From JANPEZ01 sp031423155 (GTDB taxonomy: Bacteria; Actinomycetota; UBA4738; HRBIN12), in NCBI GenBank assembly GCA_031423155.1, contig JANPEZ010000010.1:21264-85263 (forward strand): DNA of 64,000 nucleotides, given 5' to 3'. Shown here in pieces: positions 10,058-17,734 of this stretch (its first letter is position 1; each line of letters opens with the position of its first letter). The position numbers were made by a program, and so were the translations under genes. The notes under the pieces were generated by a model. It worked only from the letters and a program-made list of their open reading frames with translations, was not told the origin of the DNA and searched no databases.

Positions 10058-10663
10058 GTGTTTCACGTGAAACATGACGGTTGGAGCCCCAACGCGTTCG
10101 GACTGGATGAGGGCCAAGTTCGAGGTCTGGAGATCTTCGGATCCCTGCTGGTCGAGCGGGCTATCCCGCTGGGGATGTTGGCGGCTGGGGACGCCGGGCG
10201 CCTTTGGGACCGACACATCGTGGATTCGCTGAGGGCGGTTTCGGCCGTTCGGGTGGAAGACGGGGATGCCTACGACATAGGGTCAGGAGCCGGGCTGCCG
10301 GGTGTGGTCATCGCTCTGGCCAGGCCGGGGGTCCGTATGACGCTGGTGGAGCCTCGGAGGAACCGGGCCGCGTTCCTGGAGCTGGCAATCGAGAGGCTTG
10401 AGCTCGGTAACGCCAGGGTCCATGTCGGGCCGATCGCGGAGATCACCGAACCTGTCGACATATGTTTCGCCCGGGCATTCTCGGACGCCAGAGGGTCCTG
10501 GGCCGCCGCAAACCGTCTCCTTAGACCAGGGGGCGTGCTCGCTTACTTCGCCGGTGAGGCGTTCGATGAGGCCAGAGACGTGCCTAGCGGGGTCTCGGCG
10601 AGCATCGTCGAAGAGACTTCTCTTGCAAGCTCAGGCGCGCTGGTTATCATGGCCCGGCAGTGA
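10058..10663 (+). CDS. rsmG: 16S rRNA (guanine527-N7)-methyltransferase RsmG
   Basis: A SAM-dependent methyltransferase of up to 201 residues that modifies G527 of 16S rRNA; loss gives low-level streptomycin resistance in other bacteria. The family motif LWDRHIVDSLR and the SAM-binding loop DIGSGAGLPGVVIALA are clear. The GTG at 10058 lies next to parS, and a second in-frame GTG at 10067 is 10 bases after GGAG, so the true start is one of these two. It ends in a 4-base overlap (GTGA) with parA, giving the rsmG-parA-parB operon. Confidence 0.94.
   Translation: MFHVKHDGWSPNAFGLDEGQVRGLEIFGSLLVERAIPLGMLAAGDAGRLWDRHIVDSLRAVSAVRVEDGDAYDIGSGAGLPGVVIALARPGVRMTLVEPRRNRAAFLELAIERLELGNARVHVGPIAEITEPVDICFARAFSDARGSWAAANRLLRPGGVLAYFAGEAFDEARDVPSGVSASIVEETSLASSGALVIMARQ
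10059..10074. promoter_or_regulatory. parS centromere site
   Basis: TGTTTCACGTGAAACA is a perfect 16-bp palindrome identical to the actinobacterial parS consensus. ParB binds and spreads from it, so it marks the segregation centromere. It lies about 0.6 kb before parAB and 4.4 kb from the presumed origin, and covers the first codons of rsmG. Confidence 0.95.
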
Positions 10664-12162
10664 CTAAGCGCACTTCCGGCGCCAGCGCCAACTCCGGCAA
10701 GCCATCCTCTTCTTCACGCGCGCCCTCCAAGGGCGGTGCCAAGAAGGCTCGGAAGCCCTCGGGAGCGCCGAAGGCGGCTCCCCGCAAAGGGGCTCGCATC
10801 ATCGCCATCGCCAATCCGAAGGGCGGTGTGGGCAAGAGCACGACCGCTGTCAGTCTGGGCGCGGCCTTGGCTGAGGACGGCTACCGCGTGCTCGTCATCG
10901 ACCTGGACCCCCAAGGCAACGCATCCACCGGCATGGGGATCCGGCACGAGGCTCGCGAGGTGACCATCTACGATGTCCTCGTTTCGGATGCTCCGTTCGA
11001 GGCAGCGATCGTGCCCACTGCCGTTGAGGGGCTCTCTGCGATCCCCTCAACCATAGATCTGGCGGGGGCGGAGATAGAGCTGGTGAGCCAGTTCTCCCGG
11101 GAGCTGAAACTGCGGAAGGCCCTGGAGCCCGTACAGAAGGGGAATCTGTATGACTTCGTCCTATTCGACTGTCCTCCCTCCCTCGGGCTGCTCACGGTCA
11201 ATGCGCTTGCTGCCGCTCGCGAGCTGATAGTTCCGATCCAGTGCGAGTACTACGCCCTGGAGGGCCTAGGCCAGCTCCTTCGCAACGTGCGGCTGGTCCA
11301 GCAGAACATCAATCCGGATCTGCAGCTCACCGGCATCGTCATGACCATGTTCGATCCTCGGACCAAGCTCTCCGAGCAGGTCGTCGACGAGGTCAAGCGC
11401 TATTTCGGCGATCGCGTGTATGACGTGATCATCCCCAGGACCGTCCGGCTCTCGGAGGCGCCCGGGTTCGGCCAGCCGATCACCGTCTACGACCCGAAGT
11501 CCAAAGGCGCCGAGTGCTATCGCCAACTGGGGCGGGAGGTCGCGACCAAGCCTCCCCCGGCAGAGCCGATGCCCTCCTTCGACGATCTGCCTACGGTGGT
11601 CGTGCCCGCCATCGCGCAGACGCCGGCCCCCTCGACCCCGGTCGCGGATGAGGATCTGGCCCAGGTTCCCACCGTGCACGACCTCGTAGAGGAGCACGAG
11701 GAGGAGCTTGCCGCCCGGGCCGACGCCGTGCCTACCCTCGATCCCACGCCCGCAAGACTCATGGAGCATCCGAGTGGAGACGCCGAAGAGGACGAGGCGG
11801 CCGCCTGGCTCGAAGATCTCGCGGCCGACTCACCGACCTCTCCGTCTTCGAGCGAGGTTCTCGCCGAGGTCGCGGCAGAACTGGAACTCGATGAGGAAGA
11901 CGAGATCTGGGATGAGGGTTCCAGCCCGGCCGCGGCCCAACCCACCCCCACGGTCAGTCCCCCTCACTCCCCTTCGCGTGTCGTGGTCATCGATGACGCC
12001 GCTGAGGACCGATTCCAGGCGGTCGCGTCCGATCCCCCGCCCCGAACCTCGGGCGATGACGCGGGCGCTGACTCCCAGCCGGTGGCCCGCATCGGGGCCA
12101 CCCTGGAAGAGGAGGGGGCACCCAGGAAGAGATGGCGGCTGTTCCGAAAGGGAGGCGAATGA
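10660..12162 (+). CDS. parA: Chromosome-partitioning ATPase ParA with long C-terminal tail
   Basis: A ParA/Soj ATPase that moves ParB-parS complexes over the nucleoid. The core spans about residues 45-290: deviant Walker A KGGVGKSTT (54-62), DLDPQGNASTGMG, and DCPPSLGLLTVNAL. A basic, Ser/Ala/Lys-rich arm of about 45 residues precedes it. The protein is 500 residues, far over the usual 250-330, because of a tail of about 210 residues rich in Asp, Glu, Pro, Ser and Ala that ends in a basic, aromatic stretch (RKRWRLFRKGGE). The tail shows the same strong third-position GC as the core, and its frame stays open into the ATGA overlap with parB, so it is probably real. Confidence 0.95.
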   Translation: MTKRTSGASANSGKPSSSSRAPSKGGAKKARKPSGAPKAAPRKGARIIAIANPKGGVGKSTTAVSLGAALAEDGYRVLVIDLDPQGNASTGMGIRHEAREVTIYDVLVSDAPFEAAIVPTAVEGLSAIPSTIDLAGAEIELVSQFSRELKLRKALEPVQKGNLYDFVLFDCPPSLGLLTVNALAAARELIVPIQCEYYALEGLGQLLRNVRLVQQNINPDLQLTGIVMTMFDPRTKLSEQVVDEVKRYFGDRVYDVIIPRTVRLSEAPGFGQPITVYDPKSKGAECYRQLGREVATKPPPAEPMPSFDDLPTVVVPAIAQTPAPSTPVADEDLAQVPTVHDLVEEHEEELAARADAVPTLDPTPARLMEHPSGDAEEDEAAAWLEDLAADSPTSPSSSEVLAEVAAELELDEEDEIWDEGSSPAAAQPTPTVSPPHSPSRVVVIDDAAEDRFQAVASDPPPRTSGDDAGADSQPVARIGATLEEEGAPRKRWRLFRKGGE

Positions 12163-13052
12163 TGTCGAAGAGAGGCGGGCTAGGCAGGGGGCTATCGGCG
12201 CTGATCCCCGGTGCACCTGAGGTAGGGGACAGCGGCGGGCTGCTCGAGGTGCCCGTGAACGCCATCTCCCCCAATCCCAAACAGCCCCGCACCCACTGGG
12301 ACGAGACCGAGATAGCGGCGCTGGCGGCCTCTATCCGGGAGGTCGGGATCCTCCAGCCGATCGTCGTCAGGAAGTCAGAGGGGGGCTACGAGCTGATCGC
12401 CGGCGAGCGACGACTCAGAGCCGCGAAGGTTGCCGGACTCGCCACGGTCCCCGTCGTTCTGCGCGATACCGGCGATGCCGACCTGCTGCGAGAGGCCTTG
12501 ATCGAGAACATCCATCGTGAGGACCTCGGACCCATGGAACTCGCCGAGGCTTTCCGCCAGCTCCTGGAAGATCTAGGGCTCAAGCAGGAGGAGCTCGCCG
12601 AGCGAGTGGGCATCTCGCGCTCCCACATAGCCAACACGATCCGCCTTCTCGCGCTGCCGCTCGAGGTCCAGCAGCTCCTGACGGATCAGAAGATCCAGGC
12701 AGGTCACGCTCGCGCGTTGCTGTCCTTGGGCGACGCCGAGGCCCAGAACGCCCTGGGACTGCGTACCGCGGCCGAGGACCTATCGGTTCGCGAGGTCGAA
12801 GAACTCGTTCGGCGCTATATAGAGGGCCCGCCCCCCAAGCCGGACAAAGCAGAGCCGGCTCAGAAGCCGCCCCCTACGGACACAGCCATGGCCGAGGTCG
12901 AAGAGATCCTCTCCGAGCAGTTGGCGACGCGGGTCGTCATCAAGATGGGAAAGAAGCGAGGACAGGTCCTCATCGATTTCGGTTCCGCGGATGATCTTGA
13001 AAGGATCGTGTCGGAGATCATCGGCTCGGGTCCGGGGTTGGCCCCAGACTAG
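12162..13052 (+). CDS. parB: Chromosome-partitioning protein ParB
   Basis: The parS-binding CTPase clamp, 296 residues. It begins MSKRGGLGRGLSALIPG, the ParA-contacting N-terminus. The CTP-binding motif is in AGERRLRAAK and NIHREDL; a central helix-turn-helix (EELAERVGISRSHIANTIRL) reads parS; the C-terminus is a dimerisation domain. The ATG at 12162 is spaced 6 bases from GGAGG; an ATG one codon earlier overlaps the parA stop and cannot be excluded. The frame ends inside the hairpin that follows. Confidence 0.97.
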   Translation: MSKRGGLGRGLSALIPGAPEVGDSGGLLEVPVNAISPNPKQPRTHWDETEIAALAASIREVGILQPIVVRKSEGGYELIAGERRLRAAKVAGLATVPVVLRDTGDADLLREALIENIHREDLGPMELAEAFRQLLEDLGLKQEELAERVGISRSHIANTIRLLALPLEVQQLLTDQKIQAGHARALLSLGDAEAQNALGLRTAAEDLSVREVEELVRRYIEGPPPKPDKAEPAQKPPPTDTAMAEVEEILSEQLATRVVIKMGKKRGQVLIDFGSADDLERIVSEIIGSGPGLAPD

Positions 13053-13070
13053 TCTGAGACAGACTAGTCT
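13046..13070. terminator. Hairpin between convergent parB and ddl
   Basis: AGACTAGTCT is repeated on both sides of GAGAC, forming a perfect 10-bp stem (13046-13055 with 13061-13070). Each arm is itself a palindrome. The parB stop codon TAG lies inside the left arm. There is no long T tract, so termination is likely but not certain. Confidence 0.5.
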
Positions 13071-13094
13071 TCAGGAATGCCTGCGCTGCAAGTC

Positions 13095-14027
13095 TTATCG
13101 TGACAGCGCTGATTCCAGTACCTGCTCGCAGAGCTGAGCAAGCGAGCGGCCGGAGGCCTGAGCTGCCATCGGAAGCAGACTCGTCTCGGTCATCCCCGGC
13201 GAGACGTTGACCTCGAGAACCCACGGCAAGCCGCTGCCATCGACGATCATGTCGACCCTCGTCACGTCCCGAAGTCCCAAGGCTGAGACCGACATCAAGG
13301 CTTGAGCGACGCTCGCGGCGGCGACCTCCTCGCTGACCCTGGCGGGGGCGAAGTACTCGGTGGCGCCGGCTGTATATCTGGCCGCGTAGTCGTAGACGCC
13401 GTTCTTCGGGACGATCTCGACCAAGGGAAGGGCCTCAGGCGGAGTTCCTAGGAGGCCTGCAGCCACCTCCGAACCCTCGATCTTGGCTTCAACGACCGCT
13501 GCGCCTGAGAAGGACAACGCAGCCATCACGGCCGCGGCCAGGTCTACCTCTCGTTCGACGGTTCCCACCCCCAGCGCTGAACCCGAGCGAGATGGCTTTA
13601 CCACGCACGGGAGCCCTACCCGTTCCACCGCCTTGCCGAGCGCGGCGCCGGCGCCCAGGTCGCGCAGAGCCCACCCCTCGATGGCGACCCAGGGAGGGGT
13701 CCGGACCCCGGCCCGCGCCAAAGCGTCCTTGGCCAGCACCTTGTCGAAAGCGATCTCACACTCGAAGGCGGCCGTTCCTGTGTAAGCGATACCCAGGAGG
13801 TCGAGTAGCCTCTGGACCGTTCCGTCCTCGCCCTCCTTTCCGTGTAAGGCCAGGTAGCAGATGTCGGGTTCTTGCTTCTGCAGTGCTTCTGCGAGCGGCA
13901 CCTCGCCCGGATCCAGAAGGTATGCGTCATGGGCGAGAGAGGCCAGGGCCGTGACGATGCGATGACCAGAGCGCAGCGAGACGTCTCGTTCGGGGGTCCG
14001 ACCGCCGGCTAGGACGGCGACCTTCAT
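13095..14027 (-). CDS. ddl: D-alanine--D-alanine ligase
   Basis: An ATP-grasp enzyme of 310 residues that makes D-Ala-D-Ala for peptidoglycan in the cytoplasm. It has the N-terminal VAVLAGGRTPERDVSLRSG (family GGxSxEREVSLxSG), the LHGKEGEDG substrate loop, KPSRSGSALGVG in the ATP-grasp fold, and the metal-binding end LEVNVSPGMTETSLLP. It overlaps the upstream aminotransferase by 4 bases, so the two are coupled. The partner MurF is not in the window. Confidence 0.93.
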   Translation of the reverse strand: MKVAVLAGGRTPERDVSLRSGHRIVTALASLAHDAYLLDPGEVPLAEALQKQEPDICYLALHGKEGEDGTVQRLLDLLGIAYTGTAAFECEIAFDKVLAKDALARAGVRTPPWVAIEGWALRDLGAGAALGKAVERVGLPCVVKPSRSGSALGVGTVEREVDLAAAVMAALSFSGAAVVEAKIEGSEVAAGLLGTPPEALPLVEIVPKNGVYDYAARYTAGATEYFAPARVSEEVAAASVAQALMSVSALGLRDVTRVDMIVDGSGLPWVLEVNVSPGMTETSLLPMAAQASGRSLAQLCEQVLESALSR

Positions 14028-15250
14028 GGGTGCAGCGACCTGTACAGTTGATCCTCGTCGCTGAGCAGTGAACCGAGCCGTGCGATGCCTTCGCGTATGC
14101 GATCTTTCGGCGGGTAGCAGAAGGCCAGGCGCATCTTGTCCTTGCCTCGGCCATCGGGATAGAACGCGGTCCCGGGAACGTAGGCGACGCGTCGTTCGAC
14201 CGCAGCGGCCAACATCGCTTGCGAGTCAACGTATCCGGGCAGTGTGACCCACACGTAGAATCCCCCGCTGGGGTGGGTCCAGGTGGATCCTTGCGGGAAA
14301 TGCTCGGTCAGCGCTTCGAGCATCGTGTCGCGTCTCGAGCGATACACGTCTACCAGAGACGCGAGGTTGGCGCGCCAGCGATCGCCCGCGAAATAGCGCT
14401 CCGTGACGAGCATGTTGAAAGAGGAACCACAGAGATCGGCCGCCTCCTTCGCCAGGATCAATCGTTGGGTCACGCTCTGTTCGGCCAGGGCCCAGCCGAC
14501 GCGAACGCCGGGGGAGAAGACTTTCGACACCGTACCGAGGTAGATCACGTTGTCGGGATCCATGGAGCGAAGGCAGGGTAGAGCCTCGCCTTCGAACCGG
14601 AGCATGCCGTAAGGGTTGTCCTCCAGGATGGGGACGCCGGCTTCGCGGCATAAGGCGACGAGCCGCTCGCGTCGCTCCATCGACATCGTTACGCCGGCCG
14701 GGTTGCCGAAGTTGGGGACGGTGTAGACGAACTTGGGCCGGGCACCGCGAAGGAGCAGTTCCTCGAGGTGCTCGACGATCATGCCGTCGTCGTCGACGTC
14801 TACCTGCAGGTATCGGGGTTCGTAGGCGCTGAAGGCGCTTAGCGCTCCTACGTAGGCGGGGGCCTCGACGACGACCTCGTCCCCGGGGTCGACGAAGATC
14901 TTGGCGACCAGGTCAAGGCCTTGTTGAGCGCCCGTGGTGATGACCATGTCCTCGGGATCGGCCTGCAGACCCTCTGCTTGCATAAGCATCAGCAGGCGCT
15001 CGCGGAGCGCCGGATGACCCTGACCTCCGCCGTACTGAAGCGCCATCGAGCCGTGCTCATCCAGCACTTGTGCAACTACGTCGAGGATGTCTTGGTCGGG
15101 AAGTGCTTGCACGTAAGGCATCCCGCCGGCCAGCGAAACGACCTCCGGGCGCGAGGCGACCGCGAATAGCGCTCGCACCTCGGACGCGGACATGCCCGAC
15201 GTACGCTGCGCGTAAAGGTCGACGAAACGATCGACGGAGAACTCGGCCAT
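14024..15250 (-). CDS. PLP-dependent aminotransferase (class I/II, LysN/MocR-like)
   Basis: A 408-residue fold-type I aminotransferase. Visible are LQYGGGQGHPALRERL near residue 75, VPNFGNPAGVTM, EDNPYG, and the PLP-binding lysine in GTVSKVFSPGVRVGW, followed by the helical end. The pattern resembles 2-aminoadipate or broad-specificity aminotransferases and the enzymatic half of MocR regulators; there is no DNA-binding domain here. The direct overlap with ddl suggests a link to D-Ala or glutamate metabolism, but the substrate cannot be read from the sequence. Confidence 0.88.
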   Translation of the reverse strand: MAEFSVDRFVDLYAQRTSGMSASEVRALFAVASRPEVVSLAGGMPYVQALPDQDILDVVAQVLDEHGSMALQYGGGQGHPALRERLLMLMQAEGLQADPEDMVITTGAQQGLDLVAKIFVDPGDEVVVEAPAYVGALSAFSAYEPRYLQVDVDDDGMIVEHLEELLLRGARPKFVYTVPNFGNPAGVTMSMERRERLVALCREAGVPILEDNPYGMLRFEGEALPCLRSMDPDNVIYLGTVSKVFSPGVRVGWALAEQSVTQRLILAKEAADLCGSSFNMLVTERYFAGDRWRANLASLVDVYRSRRDTMLEALTEHFPQGSTWTHPSGGFYVWVTLPGYVDSQAMLAAAVERRVAYVPGTAFYPDGRGKDKMRLAFCYPPKDRIREGIARLGSLLSDEDQLYRSLHP

Positions 15251-15285
15251 GGGACCGGCCAGGTTAGCATCCGCTCAGGTGGCGC

Positions 15286-15582
15286 TTACGGGGGGTCGAG
15301 CGTTCCGCTTCTCGGGAAACTCTGCATCACGGCGACCGAGAGATCGTGGCCGATGTGATCGGGGGGATGCGAACGATCCCACGCGCGATGGAATCTGGGT
15401 CTGCCGGCCGCCACGTAGATGATCGCCCCGACGCATCCGGTCAAACCGATCAGGGCGATCCAAGTTCGCCTGGTGCCGGACCGGAACTTCGCATCCCCTG
15501 GCATCTTGGCGACCTTCACCAGCGCCCAACCCCACGTTCCCATCCAAAGCGAGCCCAGGATCCCGTAGAACACCACCGCCAT
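15286..15582 (-). CDS. Small membrane protein, PLDc_N-like, second copy
   Basis: A 98-residue protein with two hydrophobic segments (about residues 3-23 and 38-58) separated by a short polar stretch with Pro-Gly-Asp. It ends its membrane part with GAIIYVAAGRP, as in proteins with the phospholipase D N-terminal (PLDc_N) membrane domain. No catalytic HKD motif follows, so this is the membrane module alone. ATG 15582 follows GAGGAG by 7 bases, and that site overlaps the stop of the related upstream gene, so they are coupled. Function unknown. Confidence 0.7.
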   Translation of the reverse strand: MAVVFYGILGSLWMGTWGWALVKVAKMPGDAKFRSGTRRTWIALIGLTGCVGAIIYVAAGRPRFHRAWDRSHPPDHIGHDLSVAVMQSFPRSGTLDPP

Positions 15583-15592
15583 CGGCTTCTCC

Positions 15593-15853
15593 TCAGTCGG
15601 GTCGGGTCGGAGGGGGAGGTGGAGAGAAGCTGTGCGTGTGGTGCGGTTGTGCCACCGCCGCGGGCCTGCCGACCACCACATAGATGATCGCTCCGATCCA
15701 GCCCGTCAGGACGATGAGCAGCACCCAGACGAGCTTGTTGCCGGCGCGGAACATGGAGTCGTCGGGAACCTTGACCGCGTCCACGAGAGCCCAGATCCAG
15801 AATGCGAACCCGGCGATCGCCAAGATCGCGAATATCCCGAACGCCGCTTCCAC
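15593..15853 (-). CDS. Small membrane protein, PLDc_N-like, first copy
   Basis: An 86-residue protein with the same plan as its neighbour: hydrophobic segment, DAVKVPDDSMFRAGNK, second segment ending GAIIYVVVGRP, and a Pro-rich tail. It matches the PLDc_N membrane domain without a nuclease part. GTG 15853 follows AAAGGAG by 6 bases; the longer open frame upstream lies over the end of the SDR gene and is not accepted. The two tandem genes look like an old duplication. Function unknown. Confidence 0.7.
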   Translation of the reverse strand: MEAAFGIFAILAIAGFAFWIWALVDAVKVPDDSMFRAGNKLVWVLLIVLTGWIGAIIYVVVGRPAAVAQPHHTHSFSPPPPPTRPD

Positions 15854-15911
15854 GGCTGGCTCCTTTCGTTGTGTGGGATCGAAACCCCTTCGCCTGGTTC
15901 CGCCTGACGGT

Positions 15912-16652
15912 TCAGTATCCGGCCGAAACACCCCACTCCACGGGCATCGCCACTCCGTTGATGGGCTCGGCCTCGGGGGAGGCCAGGAACGCGACCACAG
16001 ATGCGATCTCGTCGGGGCGGATGAAGCGAGCCCGCTCTGGACCTTGTGGCAGCGTTTCGAGCAGACCTGCGAGATACCCCTTCGGGTCGTCTCCTCCGAA
16101 GTCGCGGGCTTGGCCCTCTAGCATCGGGGTCAGGACGTCGGCGGGGCAGACGCTGTTGACGCGTACCCCTTGGGGCGCGAGCTCCAGCGCCAGGGAACGC
16201 ATCAGGCCGTTCACTCCGAACTTGGTGGCGCAGTAGATGGACGCCCCTGGACCGCCGACCAACCCGTAGTCGCTGGAGATCAGGACGATGGAACCCTGCG
16301 ACCCGATCAACGCCGGGATGGCGAAGCGGCAGGAGAAGAACGACCCCTTGAGGTTCACATCCGCGACGCGGTCCCACTGCCGCTCGGTCATCTCCTCAGC
16401 CGGACCCTCCACCCAAACTCCAGCCGCGCAAACCAGCACGTCCAACTTGCCATGCAGCGCAAGGGTTTCGGCGACCATGCGCTCGCAGTCCTCTACGCTG
16501 GTCACGTCGGTGTGGATCGCAGTCGCGTCCTCGACCGGAGGTTCTATGCGAAGGTCGGCTACGACCACGACGTCGCCGGCGGCCAGGAACTTCGCAGCGA
16601 TCGCCCGGCCCATCCCCCCGGCACCGCCGGTGATCAGTACGACCCTGTTCAT
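15912..16652 (-). CDS. SDR-family oxidoreductase
   Basis: A 246-residue classical short-chain dehydrogenase. The NAD(P)-binding loop is TGGAGGMG near residues 8-15, followed by DLR (an Asp after strand 2 favours NAD). The active site has LISSDYG and YCATK (catalytic Tyr and Lys). It carries CAAG in place of the usual NNAG. The end, SPEAEPINGVAMPVEWG, is typical. The substrate is unknown. It overlaps the upstream LLM oxidoreductase by 4 bases, so the pair probably acts in one catabolic or detoxifying step series. Confidence 0.88.
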   Translation of the reverse strand: MNRVVLITGGAGGMGRAIAAKFLAAGDVVVVADLRIEPPVEDATAIHTDVTSVEDCERMVAETLALHGKLDVLVCAAGVWVEGPAEEMTERQWDRVADVNLKGSFFSCRFAIPALIGSQGSIVLISSDYGLVGGPGASIYCATKFGVNGLMRSLALELAPQGVRVNSVCPADVLTPMLEGQARDFGGDDPKGYLAGLLETLPQGPERARFIRPDEIASVVAFLASPEAEPINGVAMPVEWGVSAGY

Positions 16653-17620
16653 CCGTTCACCTCCGGGATGATGTCCTTCGCGATGACCTCCAGCATGTCG
16701 AGGTCGTCGAAGAGTTCGTGGTTGAGCATGATGCGCTGCACGCCGGCATCCGCATACTCGCGCAGGCGCGCAGCCGCCTCTTCAGGCGTTCCGACGATGT
16801 TGTCTATCTTCAGCTCTTCGATCTCGTCCTCGAACCTGCCGGCGCGCATCGCGCGCCCGCGGGCGAGCCTAACGCGCCCCAGCCACTCGCCTTCGGTGCG
16901 CCCGACGTAGCACCACGTCATCATCGAGGTCGTGATCGAGTCCGGGTCTCGACCCGCCGCCTCGACTCCGGCGCGCGCTCTGGCGAATCTCGCCTTGACC
17001 TGCTCGGGGGTGCCTCCGACGGTATTGAACTCGTCCGCGTGCCGGCCGATCAGGCGCTGCATCCACGGGCCGACCGTGGTTCCTCCGATGATCAGCGGCA
17101 TCCGAGGTTGCTGTACCGGTTTCGGCCAGAACGAAGCCTCGTGGACCTGATAGTGCTTGCCCTGGAAAGAGAACGCGGATCCTTCGGTGAGCAGCCGTTC
17201 GACGATCTCCAGCTGTTCCTCCAAGAGCTCGAAGCGTTCTGCATCCGGCGGGAAGGGCAGGCCGTGGGAGGTGTGTTCCTCCTGCCACCAGCCTGCGCCC
17301 ATACCGAGTTCTACGCGTCCGCCGGAGATGTGGTCAACGGTCGTGGCGGCCTTGGCGAGCACAGCCGGTTCGCGGAACGTCACCGGCGAAACCAAGGTAC
17401 CCAGCCGTATGGTCGAAGTACGCGCGGCCAGGCCGGCCAGCATCGTCCAAGCGTCGGAAGATCCGCGCTCGCGGTTGCCCTGAACCGAGCGGTAGTGGTC
17501 GGATGTGAACAAGGCTTCGAATCCGAGGCGCTCGGCGGCGCCGGCGACCGCGAGCCACTGAGCCCACGTGACGCCCTCCTGGCCCTCGAGCATCAGGCAG
17601 AACCGCACGGCGCGTAGCAT
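16649..17620 (-). CDS. LLM-class (F420- or FMN-dependent) oxidoreductase
   Basis: A luciferase-like monooxygenase-fold protein of about 323 residues. Family signs include FEALFTSDHY, RLGTLVSPVTFREPAVLAK, the HISGGRVELGMGAGWWQEEH motif, and IIGGTTVGPWMQRLIGRHAD. Actinobacterial members of this type often use F420. The ATG at 17620 directly abuts a divergent small reading frame; an internal GTG (17608) is an alternative start. It is coupled to the downstream SDR. Confidence 0.85.
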   Translation of the reverse strand: MLRAVRFCLMLEGQEGVTWAQWLAVAGAAERLGFEALFTSDHYRSVQGNRERGSSDAWTMLAGLAARTSTIRLGTLVSPVTFREPAVLAKAATTVDHISGGRVELGMGAGWWQEEHTSHGLPFPPDAERFELLEEQLEIVERLLTEGSAFSFQGKHYQVHEASFWPKPVQQPRMPLIIGGTTVGPWMQRLIGRHADEFNTVGGTPEQVKARFARARAGVEAAGRDPDSITTSMMTWCYVGRTEGEWLGRVRLARGRAMRAGRFEDEIEELKIDNIVGTPEEAAARLREYADAGVQRIMLNHELFDDLDMLEVIAKDIIPEVNG

Positions 17621-17734
17621 ATGGCTGTGGAGGACCCGGCGGCCCCGACCGAGCAGGCACGCGCGATGCGCGCGTTGATCTTGGGGGCCGTTCTCGGGTG
17701 CGTGCTCGCCCTCTTCGCCCGGCGTCGGGCCTAG
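17621..17734 (+). CDS. Possible 37-residue single-pass membrane protein
   Basis: A short reading frame whose product has a polar N-terminus, one hydrophobic stretch (LILGAVLGCVLALF) and a basic end (ARRRA), a plausible single-pass topology. Third codon positions are almost all G or C. It starts exactly where the LLM gene starts on the other strand, with no ribosome site, and its TAG shares a CTAG with the stop of the convergent cwlM-like gene. It may be a real small gene or chance. Confidence 0.35.
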   Translation: MAVEDPAAPTEQARAMRALILGAVLGCVLALFARRRA

